Counted from the first letter of the stretch, positions 31,976 through 39,700 are shown. The stretch is DNA of 64,000 nt from Leucobacter chromiireducens subsp. chromiireducens (GCF_016758255.1 NZ_QYAD01000005.1:62001-126000), one strand, 5' to 3'. Notes: a model not told the origin generated them from the letters alone. Translations and numbers: made by a program.

Positions 31976-33424
31976 CTATGCTTTCCAGGAAATATTGAGA
32001 AGCGACGGGTCAAAGCCTTTTGCGCCCCGCTTTGAGGGCATCAGGGTGACGCTCATCAACTCGTTGATGATAAGCCGCTGACGTGCAATATCGAGCGCCT
32101 TCCAAGCTGCGGCCACATCCGGAGCCTCGACAATCTCGCGGCCAGGGTTCGACGGTGCAGGTGCAAGCAGGCCGTCGATCTCGTTCAATCGCCCGCGAAG
32201 TCGAGCTGACTGTTCGCGTACACCATCTCCATCGAGCACTCCATCGGCAAACAGTGCGGCCAGCCCATCGAGGCGATCTTGTACCGCGATCCTCTCAATT
32301 CTTAAAGAATCACGGTTGATCACCTTTTCGTCGGGCGGCGTGAAAAGGTCTCGAGCGTCTTCGCGGGTGAGCCTTCCGAGAACCAAAGCGTTGATGAAAT
32401 CGTCAACGGGTTCTGCGTTACGTGAGAGATGCTTGTGTTCTATGCAAGCGTAGAGGCGCTTCGGCTCGTACTCTCGATGCTCTCCAGTCACAAGGGTGCG
32501 GGGAGAGCGGCGGTAGTAACTCGTGTAGACCTTTGTCTTGTTGTCATTACACCGGCCACAGAATGCCAATCCAGAAAGTAGATATCTTGGTTCGGTTCCC
32601 CAAATGCGACGTCGTTCAGGGGCATGCAACTTCGCTTGAACCGCATTAAACACGTCGGCCGGAACGATGGCTTCGAACGCACCGGGGTACTCATCGCTTG
32701 ACATCTTCGAGACCTTCCGTTTCTCGGGGTCGGCCTCCCACTTCGTGATGACGCCCTTGTAGCGCGCGTTGCTCAGTAATGAGCGGATGTTCTCGTTCGA
32801 CCACTCGCTGCCCCGCGTCGTGGTGAACCCCTGCGCCGTCAGATCGCGGGCGATGTGCGTGATCTTGACGCCTGCCAGGAAGTCCTCGAACGCCTTCTTC
32901 ACCGCCGCTGCCTCGTCGTCGATCTGAGTCACGCCGTCGTCGTCATAGCCGAGGATGCGGCCTCGCATGATCGGAACGCCCTTCTTGCGCCGGGTCTCGT
33001 TCGCGCCGATGGCGCGCTCGGACTTCCGGCGTATCTCGAACCGGGCGACCGCCGCGAGCATCGTCGCGCGGAACTCGCCGTCTGCCGATGTCAGGTCGAT
33101 GTCCCCGTCGGCCGTGGCGACCTTCGCACCCAGGTCGATCAGCTTCACGAGGTCCTGTAGCGTGCGCAGCAGGCGGTCGAGATCTCGGGCGACAATCACG
33201 TCGAACTTGCCGGTGCCGACTTGAGAAAGCATCCGCGCCCACTCGGTATTGCCGTCACGCGCCTTCGTGGCGGAGACTCCCTCGTCGATGTACTCGGGGC
33301 CGTACTCCCAGTCGCGCGCCGTGCACACCCCCCTGATTCGCCTCCGCTGGGTCTCCAAGCTTAGAGACTCGTCATCGGTGTCGTCGGACTTGGAGACGCG
33401 GAGATACACGGCTGCAACGGTCAT
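31976..33424 (-). CDS. int: Large serine recombinase (site-specific integrase)
   Basis: A 482-residue large serine integrase. The resolvase domain has catalytic Ser11 in VYLRVSKSD, VARDLDRLLRTL (active-site Arg and Asp), and the long helix region EFRATMLAAVARFEIRRKSERA. The recombinase domain follows (GRILGYDDDGVTQI, LLSNARYKGVITKW), then the zinc ribbon FCGRC and YACIEH, and a C-terminal coiled-coil segment. It integrates the element into mutM; its own attP half-site lies 45 bp upstream of its ATG. The start is six bases after a TAATGT box. The length is at the short end for the family but no domain is missing. Confidence 0.94.
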   Translation of the reverse strand: MTVAAVYLRVSKSDDTDDESLSLETQRRRIRGVCTARDWEYGPEYIDEGVSATKARDGNTEWARMLSQVGTGKFDVIVARDLDRLLRTLQDLVKLIDLGAKVATADGDIDLTSADGEFRATMLAAVARFEIRRKSERAIGANETRRKKGVPIMRGRILGYDDDGVTQIDDEAAAVKKAFEDFLAGVKITHIARDLTAQGFTTTRGSEWSNENIRSLLSNARYKGVITKWEADPEKRKVSKMSSDEYPGAFEAIVPADVFNAVQAKLHAPERRRIWGTEPRYLLSGLAFCGRCNDNKTKVYTSYYRRSPRTLVTGEHREYEPKRLYACIEHKHLSRNAEPVDDFINALVLGRLTREDARDLFTPPDEKVINRDSLRIERIAVQDRLDGLAALFADGVLDGDGVREQSARLRGRLNEIDGLLAPAPSNPGREIVEAPDVAAAWKALDIARQRLIINELMSVTLMPSKRGAKGFDPSLLNISWKA

Positions 33425-33430
33425 GCTGTG

Positions 33431-33436
33431 ACATTA
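33431..33436 (-). promoter_or_regulatory. -10 box of the integrase (leaderless)
   Basis: TAATGT on the minus strand, six bases before the integrase ATG. The matching -35 position falls in the element-derived arm of attR, so the promoter stays with the gene in both the integrated and excised states. Confidence 0.45.
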
Positions 33437-33444
33437 TCGGAGAT

Positions 33445-33490
33445 GAACGTTAATAAGTGCTGTAGTCGGGGTATTTCGCGCACTCGCTCA
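33445..33490 (+). other. attR attachment site (right element junction)
   Basis: Element-derived half 33445-33468 with TGCTG at 33458-33462, predicted crossover GG at 33469-33470, then chromosomal mutM sequence starting GTATTTCGCGC. Joined to the left element end it gives a 50-bp imperfect palindrome centred on GG. Confidence 0.65.
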
Positions 33491-33603
33491 ATGCATATGG
33501 TCGCGGGGGAGAACCGTGTCATAGATGTGGCGAGCCACTGAAGCGAATTCCCTTCGGCGGGCGCTCGAGCCATTTCTGCCCCCGCTGCCAGCGTCGGCGT
33601 TGA
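33471..33603 (+). pseudogene. Displaced native 3' end of mutM
   Basis: Encodes 43 codons in frame from YF to a [14 protein letters not shown] and so on, with CHRC and CPRC zinc-finger pairs and [11 protein letters not shown]. It is high-GC with chromosome-like codon use, unlike the copy now attached to mutM. No start codon, so not expressed alone. It marks the right edge of the insertion. Confidence 0.92.
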
Positions 33604-33624
33604 GAACTGGTCGCTTTCGCGAGA

Positions 33625-34101
33625 CTACTTCGTGTGCAGTTCCGGGGCAGCAAAAAGAAGGTCGAACTCCTCGCAGACAACCTCAAGATCATCGCTCACT
33701 GCGTAGGCGGTGCCGGCGAGTACGCGAGAGTAATAGCCCTGGTGGGCAGTCCGCCACCAGCTGAGGGTTCGATCGCCTTCGCCTTCGGTTCGCGCAAACT
33801 CCTCGTCCACATCGGCGAAACGCCGAATCTCGACCGACCGCGTTTGAATGACGGCGCGTGCGATTCCGGCCCCGTCCGTCACGATGGCATAGTCGCCTGG
33901 CTGCGGGATCGGGTCTCCAGCGAGCTCCAGTTCGGCGACTGACGGCGCAGTTGCGCACTTCACGCCCGACAGTACGAGTTCGAGTAGAGCGTCGGCTTCT
34001 TCAGCGTTGTCGCTGAACGAGTACGACAGCGGCAGGCTCGCAGGTACTGATGGGGTCACCCCTCGATACTGAGCCCAGAGTCGTGCGACCGAATCGTCCA
34101 T
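33625..34101 (-). CDS. ASCH-domain protein
   Basis: A 158-residue protein with an ASCH (PUA-like) fold. It opens with a helical region LWAQYRGVTPS and SYSFSDNAEEADALLELVLSG, then the ASCH-type turn KCATAPSVAELE, and PQPGDYAIVTDGAGIARAVI; the C-terminus has DLEVVCEEFDLLF. ASCH proteins bind RNA or modified nucleosides, and some hydrolyse N4-acetylcytidine; no specific activity is claimed here. AGGGGGGAAACG precedes the ATG. It is convergent with the mutM remnant and is the first intact gene right of the element. Confidence 0.8.
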   Translation of the reverse strand: MDDSVARLWAQYRGVTPSVPASLPLSYSFSDNAEEADALLELVLSGVKCATAPSVAELELAGDPIPQPGDYAIVTDGAGIARAVIQTRSVEIRRFADVDEEFARTEGEGDRTLSWWRTAHQGYYSRVLAGTAYAVSDDLEVVCEEFDLLFAAPELHTK

Positions 34102-34176
34102 CGTTTCCCCCCTTCGACTGACCCGCGCGTGTGCGGCACGTTGAGCTTAGCGGCGGGGGAATCCTGCTGTGCTCGC

Positions 34177-34182
34177 TAGGCT
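34177..34182 (+). promoter_or_regulatory. -10 box of the MepB-like gene (leaderless)
   Basis: TAGGCT, six bases before the ATG. Confidence 0.5.
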
Positions 34183-34188
34183 GGGACG

Positions 34189-34638
34189 ATGCAGTTCTCC
34201 GCGTTTGCTCAGTACGCCGCACTATCACGCGACTTACGGTTCGCGGATGCAGAGCCGCAGGCTGAGGAACAGGGCAGCGACTACGAGGCTGGCACGGTGG
34301 GCTACGATGCGGAGCTCTGGCGCATTCGCACCGCGCGTGTGACGCCGCGCAAGCCCGGTGCATTTGTGGCGTTCTGGGAACGGGACCGCGTGGGCGCGAC
34401 GCGGCCGTTCTCTGAGGACGCGAGTATGGCGGGGCTGCTGGTGTTTGTCCGGGATGAATCGCGCTTTGGGGTCTTTCGCTTTCCAACTGCAGCACTGCGC
34501 GCGCTCGGAATCGTGCGCACGAGCACGCAAACCGGAAAACGTGGCTTCCGTCTCTACCCCGCGTGGTGCTCGGACTTGAACCCGCAGGCCGCGAGGACCC
34601 AGCGCGCCCAGGCGCCATATTTCACGCAGCTTCGCTGA
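34189..34638 (+). CDS. MepB-family protein
   Basis: A 149-residue protein resembling the MepB family, named for a gene beside the MepA efflux pump in staphylococci but of unknown activity. Recognisable segments are YDAELWRIRTARVTPRKPGAFVA, FWERDRVGATRPF, GLLVFVRDESRFGVFRFPTAAL and GKRGFRLYPAWC near the C-terminus. No signal peptide. The last 17 bases overlap the 3' end of the convergent GNAT gene. Confidence 0.75.
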   Translation: MQFSAFAQYAALSRDLRFADAEPQAEEQGSDYEAGTVGYDAELWRIRTARVTPRKPGAFVAFWERDRVGATRPFSEDASMAGLLVFVRDESRFGVFRFPTAALRALGIVRTSTQTGKRGFRLYPAWCSDLNPQAARTQRAQAPYFTQLR

Positions 34639-35170
34639 GGTCCGAGGGTGCAGCTTCCGCTGCTCGATCGACCGCGAATGCGAGATGGGGCAGCTCGGCC
34701 CCCCGGTACTGCATGGTGAAGTGCCCGCGCACCGTCATACCGATTCGGATCGCGACATTCATCGACGCGGTATTGGTGTTGCGAACCTGCGACCACACGC
34801 GGCGCGCATCGAGCTGAGTGAAGGCGTAGTCTCGGCAGGCCGTTGCCGCCTCAACAGCATAGCCCTGGTGCCAGTGCGCTCGATTGAAGAGATACCCGAC
34901 CTCAATCACATTCTCGCCCAGGATGTGCTGCCGTGTGAGGCCACACTGTCCGATGAACTCGCCTGTCTCGCGCAGGATCACCGCCCACAGCCCGAACCCG
35001 TCATCGCGGTAGCGATCCAGCGCGCGACGCAACCAGGCCTGGACGAGCGCCTCATCGAACGCCCCCTCATACGCGGTCATCGTGATCTCGTCCTGCAAGA
35101 TGGCCCGCAATGCGGGGAGATCATCCGCGGTCATTTCGCGAAGCGTGAGTCGAGGCGTGGAGGGGGGCAT
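34622..35170 (-). CDS. GNAT-family N-acetyltransferase
   Basis: A 182-residue acetyltransferase of the RimJ/RimL-like group. It begins TPRLTLREMTADDLPALRAIL, has WAVILRETGEFIGQCGL and VIEVGYLFNRAHWHQGYAVEAA with the acetyl-CoA pyrophosphate loop, then RRVWSQVRNTNTASMNVAIRIGM. Substrate not predictable. ATG 35170 is chosen because family sequence begins a few residues later; an upstream in-frame extension lacks similarity. The 3' end overlaps MepB by 17 bp. Confidence 0.85.
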   Translation of the reverse strand: MPPSTPRLTLREMTADDLPALRAILQDEITMTAYEGAFDEALVQAWLRRALDRYRDDGFGLWAVILRETGEFIGQCGLTRQHILGENVIEVGYLFNRAHWHQGYAVEAATACRDYAFTQLDARRVWSQVRNTNTASMNVAIRIGMTVRGHFTMQYRGAELPHLAFAVDRAAEAAPSDLSEAA

Positions 35171-35310
35171 GAAGCCCAGTATTGCAGCAGTGCACGTTGC
35201 AGTCTTGCTCGCCCGGCGGTGCTCCGACCGCCTGGGGCGGCGGCTCACAGTGCCGCGCCCTCCCGTGCTCTTCAGAGGTTTTTATGCTGGACCAATGAAA
35301 AGTCTGGTGT

Positions 35311-35316
35311 TAGCGT
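35311..35316 (+). promoter_or_regulatory. -10 box of the cupin gene (leaderless)
   Basis: TAGCGT, six bases before ATG 35323. This spacing favours 35323 over the in-frame GTG at 35317. Confidence 0.45.
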
Positions 35317-35322
35317 GTGGCC

Positions 35323-35727
35323 ATGAGCGAGCACACGGATCACGGACCCAATCCCTACGTCGTCAACCTCGAGGACGCGACGCGCACGAACGAGGTGTTT
35401 CGCACGACGCTGTGGACGGGCGAGTTTCTCCAGATGACGCTGATGTCGATCCCGGTGGGTGGCGATATTGGCCTCGAACTTCATGGCGACACGGACCAGT
35501 TCCTCCGCCTTGAGCAGGGGCGCGGACGCGTGCAGATGGGCCCCTCGGCCGAGCAGCTGACGTTCGACGAAGAGGTGGGCACAGATTGGGGAGTGTTCGT
35601 GCCGCGCGGTGTCTGGCACAACATCACCAACATCGGCGATGAGCCGATGCGTGTCTACAGTATTTACGCGCCTCCGCACCACGTGCCCGGCACCGTGCAC
35701 GTCACGCAGGCAGACCAGGACCACTAG
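35323..35727 (+). CDS. Cupin-domain protein
   Basis: A 134-residue single-domain cupin. Motif 1 is in PVGGDIGLELHGDTDQFLRLEQGRGRV, with metal-ligand His and Glu/Gln positions, and motif 2 in VPRGVWHNITNIGDEPMRVYSIYAP. This resembles the mannose-6-phosphate-isomerase-like small cupins, for which no reaction is assigned. Start set at 35323 from the -10 box. The stretch 35728-35964 after it holds no supportable gene, although the frame continues open past the stop for 27 codons. Confidence 0.83.
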   Translation: MSEHTDHGPNPYVVNLEDATRTNEVFRTTLWTGEFLQMTLMSIPVGGDIGLELHGDTDQFLRLEQGRGRVQMGPSAEQLTFDEEVGTDWGVFVPRGVWHNITNIGDEPMRVYSIYAPPHHVPGTVHVTQADQDH

Positions 35728-35964
35728 GCCTTCGCTGCGCAGGGCTTCTCCCTGTTCTTCAAGGGGGAAACAAGCGAGCGCGACCAGTCGTTCGCAGGCT
35801 TCGGGCGCTGAGGCGCGGTACTTCACCGGCCGCAGCTGCGTCACGTGCTCGCGACCATCTCCCGTATTCCGTTGCCCATCACTTGGTCGTGCACGCGAGA
35901 ATGGTGCCATGATCGGGCCTGCGCCTGTGCATCACGTTGACGACCCTGTCGCTCTGGCCCGAGC

Positions 35965-36498
35965 CTAGGCCTGGAAGGCGTCTGCAATTCTTTGTGCGGC
36001 CTCCCGATCGCCTGCCACGAACTGGATGCCGGATCCAGTGGACGTCGAGATCGTCACGGCAGCGGTGCCGCCCATGCTGAAGCGGAGCATGCGGGCCCCA
36101 GCCACGGTGGCGGGTGCCGCAGGCCAGTTGATGATGTTCGGATTCATGCCGTCGTCTGCGGTGACGGTGATCTGGCTGACGTCGGAGCGGGATAATGCTC
36201 GAGACACGAGCGGGGCGCGGAACCGGGCCCGCTCCGAGTCCACCGTGACCGAGATCGCGGCAGTCCAGGCCCACCATGCACCGAACGTGACCAGCGCCAG
36301 GGGGATGAGCCAGGTCGCCGCGATTCCGGTGGCAAACGCGATGACGCCCGCAAACGCCGCCCCGACCCCCAGGGCGACAAGCGGGCCGACGCGCGCGACG
36401 CCGTGAGCGCGCTCGATGTGCGAGAACTCGCCGTGGGATCGTTCGGGGTCAGTGCCTGCCGCGCGGGGTGGGCGCGGGTCCGGAGTTGGGGGAGTCAT
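35965..36498 (-). CDS. Uncharacterised membrane protein with PH-like soluble domain
   Basis: A 177-residue protein. After a Pro/Arg-rich start there are two adjacent hydrophobic segments (residues of about 38-58 and 60-82: VGPLVALGVGAAFAGVIAFA, TWLIPLALVTFGAWWAW), then a beta-rich domain beginning ISVTVDSERARFRAPL with SRSDVSQITVTADDG. Two TM helices plus a PH-like domain is common in actinobacterial proteins of unknown role. The ATG at 36498 has GAGAGGAG upstream. No family assigned. Confidence 0.7.
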   Translation of the reverse strand: MTPPTPDPRPPRAAGTDPERSHGEFSHIERAHGVARVGPLVALGVGAAFAGVIAFATGIAATWLIPLALVTFGAWWAWTAAISVTVDSERARFRAPLVSRALSRSDVSQITVTADDGMNPNIINWPAAPATVAGARMLRFSMGGTAAVTISTSTGSGIQFVAGDREAAQRIADAFQA

Positions 36499-36601
36499 GG
36501 CACTCCTCTCGGTGGGTACGGAGTTCCAGCCTATGGGCTGCCATGCTGCGTCGAGAGTGTCACCGAAAGCGGCGTCGGTGCTGCAGATTTTCCGACGAGT
36601 A

Positions 36602-36619
36602 GAAATACTCGAGTATTTC
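36602..36619. promoter_or_regulatory. Perfect 18-bp palindrome upstream of aceA
   Basis: GAAATACTCGAGTATTTC reads the same on both strands. It lies 106 bp before the aceA ATG and 104 bp before the divergent membrane-protein gene, in a 226-bp gap. Probably an operator for a dimeric regulator. Confidence 0.6.
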
Positions 36620-36724
36620 ACCCCTTGATTTGTGCAGTGAGGGGGTTTCGGAGGGTGCAGAGTGAGAACTAGTCCAGGAAGGTCACCGCGAAAGTGATCT
36701 GGCAGCCACTACAAAGGAGTCATC

Positions 36725-38317
36725 ATGACTGCATTCCAGAACGACATCGACGCCGTGGAGGCGCTCAAGGCGCAGAGCGGTTCGGGCTGGGACCAGATCA
36801 ACCCCGAGTATGTCGCTCGCATGCGTGCGCAGAACCGATTCAAGACGGGTCTTGAGATTGCCCAGTACACCGCAGACATCATGCGCCGCGACATGGCCGA
36901 GTACGACGGCGACTCCTCCGTCTACACGCAGTCGCTCGGTGTGTGGCACGGCTTCATCGGCCAGCAGAAGCTGATCTCGATCAAGAAGCACCTGAAGACC
37001 ACGAACAAGCGCTACCTCTACCTCTCGGGCTGGATGGTTGCTGCACTCCGCTCGGAGTTCGGCCCGCTGCCCGATCAGTCGATGCACGAGAAGACCTCGG
37101 TCCCCGCACTGATCGAGGAGCTGTACACCTTCCTGCGCCAGGCTGACGCGCGTGAGCTCGACCTGCTCTTCACGCAGCTCGACGACGCTCGTGTCGCCGG
37201 CGACGAGACCGCGGTGGAGTTCATCCAGTCGCAGATCGACAACTACGAGACGCACGTTGTGCCGATTATCGCCGACATCGATGCGGGCTTCGGTAACCCC
37301 GAGGCCACGTACCTGCTCGCGAAGAAGATGATCGAGGCGGGCGCGTGCGCGATCCAGATCGAGAACCAGGTCTCGGATGAGAAGCAGTGCGGTCACCAGG
37401 ATGGCAAGGTCACGGTTCCCCACGAGGACTTCCTCGCGAAGATCAACGCGGTGCGCTACGCATTCCTTGAGCTTGGCATCGACAATGGCGTGATCGTTGC
37501 CCGTACCGACTCGCTCGGCGCCGGCCTCACGCAGAAGCTGGCCGTCACGAACACCCCCGGTGACCTGGGCGACCAGTACAACGCGTTCCTCGATGTCGAG
37601 GAGATCTCTGAGGCTGATCTTGGCAACGGTGACGTCGTCATCAAGCGCGACGGCAAGCTCCTCCGCCCGAAGCGCCTCGCTTCGAACCTCTACCAGTTCC
37701 GTAAGGGCACGGGCGAGGACCGTTGCGTGCTCGACTGCATCACCTCGCTGCAGAACGGCGCCGACCTCCTCTGGATCGAGACCGAGAAGCCGCACGTCGA
37801 GCAGATCGCAGGCATGGTCGACCGCATTCGCGAGGTCGTCCCGAACGCGAAGCTCGTGTACAACAACAGCCCCTCCTTCAACTGGACGCTCAACTTCCGT
37901 CAGCAGGCGTTCGATCAGCTGGCCGAAGAAGGCAAGGACGTGTCGGCATACGATCGCGAGAAGCTCATGGCGGTCGAGTACGACGGCACCGAGCTCGCTG
38001 AACTCGCTGACGAGAAGATCCGCACCTTCCAGAAGGACGGCTCGGCTCGTGCCGGCATCTTCCACCACCTCATCACGCTCCCGACCTACCACACCGCGGC
38101 GCTGTCGACCGACAACCTCGCGAAGGGCTACTTCGGTGACGAGGGCATGCTCACCTACGTTCGCGACGTGCAGCGAGAAGAGATCCGCCAGGGCATCGCA
38201 ACCGTGAAGCACCAGAACATGGCTGGCAGCGACATTGGTGACAACCACAAGGAGTACTTCGCCGGTGACGCAGCGCTCAAGGCTGGCGGCAAGGACAACA
38301 CGATGAACCAGTTCTAA
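36725..38317 (+). CDS. aceA: Isocitrate lyase
   Basis: Splits isocitrate to glyoxylate and succinate, the first step of the glyoxylate shunt needed for growth on acetate or fatty acids. The 530-residue protein is the longer Pseudomonas-type form. The catalytic loop reads EKQCGHQDGK (active-site Cys in KQCGH rather than the KKCGH of E. coli), with IIADIDAGFGNPEATYLLAK and VARTDSLGA for Mg and substrate binding, and NNSPSFNW. AAAGGAG precedes the ATG. No malate synthase is in the window. The palindrome upstream suggests carbon-source control. Confidence 0.95.
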   Translation: MTAFQNDIDAVEALKAQSGSGWDQINPEYVARMRAQNRFKTGLEIAQYTADIMRRDMAEYDGDSSVYTQSLGVWHGFIGQQKLISIKKHLKTTNKRYLYLSGWMVAALRSEFGPLPDQSMHEKTSVPALIEELYTFLRQADARELDLLFTQLDDARVAGDETAVEFIQSQIDNYETHVVPIIADIDAGFGNPEATYLLAKKMIEAGACAIQIENQVSDEKQCGHQDGKVTVPHEDFLAKINAVRYAFLELGIDNGVIVARTDSLGAGLTQKLAVTNTPGDLGDQYNAFLDVEEISEADLGNGDVVIKRDGKLLRPKRLASNLYQFRKGTGEDRCVLDCITSLQNGADLLWIETEKPHVEQIAGMVDRIREVVPNAKLVYNNSPSFNWTLNFRQQAFDQLAEEGKDVSAYDREKLMAVEYDGTELAELADEKIRTFQKDGSARAGIFHHLITLPTYHTAALSTDNLAKGYFGDEGMLTYVRDVQREEIRQGIATVKHQNMAGSDIGDNHKEYFAGDAALKAGGKDNTMNQF

Positions 38318-38352
38318 GGTTCACCTCGCCCCTCCCAGGGGCGCACCTCGAA

Positions 38353-38384
38353 AGCGGGGGTTCGGCTTCGGCCGGGCCCCCGCT
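38353..38384 (+). terminator. Terminator after aceA
   Basis: AGCGGGGGTTCGGC and GCCGGGCCCCCGCT pair around TTCG, with two mismatches in the stem, 36 bases after the stop. Confidence 0.7.
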
Positions 38385-38410
38385 CGTCAATTCCTGCGGG
38401 GCCGGATCGC

Positions 38411-38416
38411 TAGGCT
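38411..38416 (+). promoter_or_regulatory. -10 box of the 38424 gene (near-leaderless)
   Basis: TAGGCT, seven bases before a GTG start. Confidence 0.45.
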
Positions 38417-38423
38417 GAGCTCC

Positions 38424-38987
38424 GTGGGCGATACGGATGCAGCGCAGTGGACACTGGTGAGTGGCGGGGCGCAGTTGCGCTTCACGGCGAGCCGGGTGCG
38501 TGCGGCATACTCACCGGGCTTTCTGGCGGTGTGCGCGTTCGTGGGCGTCACCACGGGCGGCGTGGCGGGTGTCGCCGGGTCGGGCCTCGCAAGCGCGGTA
38601 CTCGTCGCCATACTCGTCGGCGGCGTCATTGCTGCACTCGTGGGGTACTTTCGCCTCTCCACGCAGGCGCGTCCGATCACGCTGACGCTGTCGGGCGAAA
38701 CGGCAACGGTGTCAATCGGTGGCGACAGCGCTGATCGCACCGTCGCCCCGCTTGCCGAACTGCGACGCATCGTGATCGTGCACGATGGTGCGCCGGCGCG
38801 GGTGGTGGTTGATGCGGCTGGGCGGCGTGAGCGCTGGACAGTGGGGCAGCTGCACCGCAACAACCGGCCCGAGGAGCACCTCCCGCTGCCTCCGGCTGCG
38901 CTCGTGACGACACTGCGTGGGCTTGGCCTCCGGCTCGAAACTGAACGCGTGCGCGGCATCCGAACGACAACGATCCTGCCCGCGTAG
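38424..38987 (+). CDS. Uncharacterised two-helix membrane protein
   Basis: A 187-residue protein of unknown family. Two hydrophobic segments lie at about residues 33-53 and 54-76 (FLAVCAFVGVTTGGVAGVAG, SAVLVAILVGGVIAALVGYF), followed by a beta-rich cytoplasmic part with ITLTLSGETATVSIGG and VVVDAAGRRERWTV. This is the same overall plan as the protein at 35965-36498 on the other side of aceA, but I see no clear sequence identity. GTG start, supported by the -10 box. Confidence 0.65.
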   Translation: MGDTDAAQWTLVSGGAQLRFTASRVRAAYSPGFLAVCAFVGVTTGGVAGVAGSGLASAVLVAILVGGVIAALVGYFRLSTQARPITLTLSGETATVSIGGDSADRTVAPLAELRRIVIVHDGAPARVVVDAAGRRERWTVGQLHRNNRPEEHLPLPPAALVTTLRGLGLRLETERVRGIRTTTILPA

Positions 38988-39083
38988 AGGTCCGCTGCTC
39001 AGCATGCCGCGCGCCGTATGACGCCGCGTGACCTCGCGTGACCGACTGTGTCGCGGAGAAGTGCGCGGCCGGGCGACCGTCAG

Positions 39084-39089
39084 TACCGT
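39084..39089 (+). promoter_or_regulatory. -10 box of the OsmC gene (near-leaderless)
   Basis: TACCGT, seven bases before the ATG. Confidence 0.4.
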
Positions 39090-39096
39090 TGCCCGC

Positions 39097-39660
39097 ATGA
39101 CGACGCTGACGGACACACTGCCCACCATTGACATCCCCGAGATTGCGCCCGCGGATCGTGCCACTCGGCTCGACGCTGCTGGCGCCGCGTGGAGCGCGCG
39201 GATCGACGCGCGCCGCGATTCCTCGAAGCTCACCTACCGCGTGACAGGCAGCGGCGAGGGTGCGGTCGCCACTCGGCTGCGATCGGGCAAGCACGAGTTC
39301 GTCATCGATGAGCCCGCGCCGCTCGCAGGGGACGACGTCGCCCCGAGCCCGGTCGAGCTCGCGCTCGGCGCGCTGATCGGCTGCCAGGTGGTCGTGTATC
39401 GACTGTACGCACAGGCCCTCGGCATCCAGGTTGATGACATTGATGTGACCGCGGAGGGTGATCTCGACGCTGCACGGCTCCTCGGGAAGGACGATACGGT
39501 GCGCCCCGGCTTCAGCGCGATCCGTCTCCGTATTGAGCTCACGGGCCCGGAGTCCCAGGAGCGGTACGAGCAGCTGCGCGATGCGGTCGACGTGAACTGC
39601 CCGGTGTACGACCTCTTTGCGAACCCGACGCCGATCTCGGTTGAGGTCGCGAAAGCGTAG
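39097..39660 (+). CDS. OsmC/Ohr-family peroxiredoxin-like protein
   Basis: A 187-residue OsmC-family protein. The N-terminal strands SKLTYRVTGSGEGAVATRL and KHEFVIDEPAPLAGDDVAPS lead to the long central helix with the peroxidatic-type Cys in PVELALGALIGCQVVVYRLYA; the resolving-type Cys lies in VDVNCPVYDLF. This two-cysteine pattern fits thiol-dependent reduction of organic hydroperoxides, although YhfA-type OsmC proteins have less clear roles. ATG 39097 is chosen from the -10 box. A hairpin terminator follows. Confidence 0.87.
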   Translation: MTTLTDTLPTIDIPEIAPADRATRLDAAGAAWSARIDARRDSSKLTYRVTGSGEGAVATRLRSGKHEFVIDEPAPLAGDDVAPSPVELALGALIGCQVVVYRLYAQALGIQVDDIDVTAEGDLDAARLLGKDDTVRPGFSAIRLRIELTGPESQERYEQLRDAVDVNCPVYDLFANPTPISVEVAKA

Positions 39661-39671
39661 CGATTCCTTCG

Positions 39672-39700
39672 GCCGCGCCCCGCACCTTCTGGGGCGCGGC
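39672..39700 (+). terminator. Terminator between the OsmC gene and smc
   Basis: Perfect 10-bp stem GCCGCGCCCC/GGGGCGCGGC with a 9-base loop, 11 bases after the OsmC stop. Confidence 0.75.

Larger units (their letters stand above)
22119..33470. mobile_element. Integrative mobilisable element inserted in the mutM 3' end
   Basis: About 11.35 kb. The boundaries are deduced from two copies of the mutM 3' end: a low-GC copy fused to mutM (22119-22251) and the native GC-rich copy (33471-33603), each 43 codons from the shared TATTTC to the stop. The interior holds a Type ISP restriction-modification gene, a coiled-coil protein, relaxase, MobC-like protein, Rep, an HTH protein and a large serine integrase at the right end. 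No conjugation (type IV secretion) genes are present, so transfer would depend on a helper. No phage structural genes are present. Confidence 0.9.

Noticed and set aside
22119-33470. Prophage
   Set aside because: No capsid, portal, terminase, tail or lysis genes; relaxase and Rep indicate a plasmid-like element.
22119-33470. Self-transmissible conjugative element (ICE)
   Set aside because: No type IV secretion or coupling-protein genes; only mobilisation functions are present.
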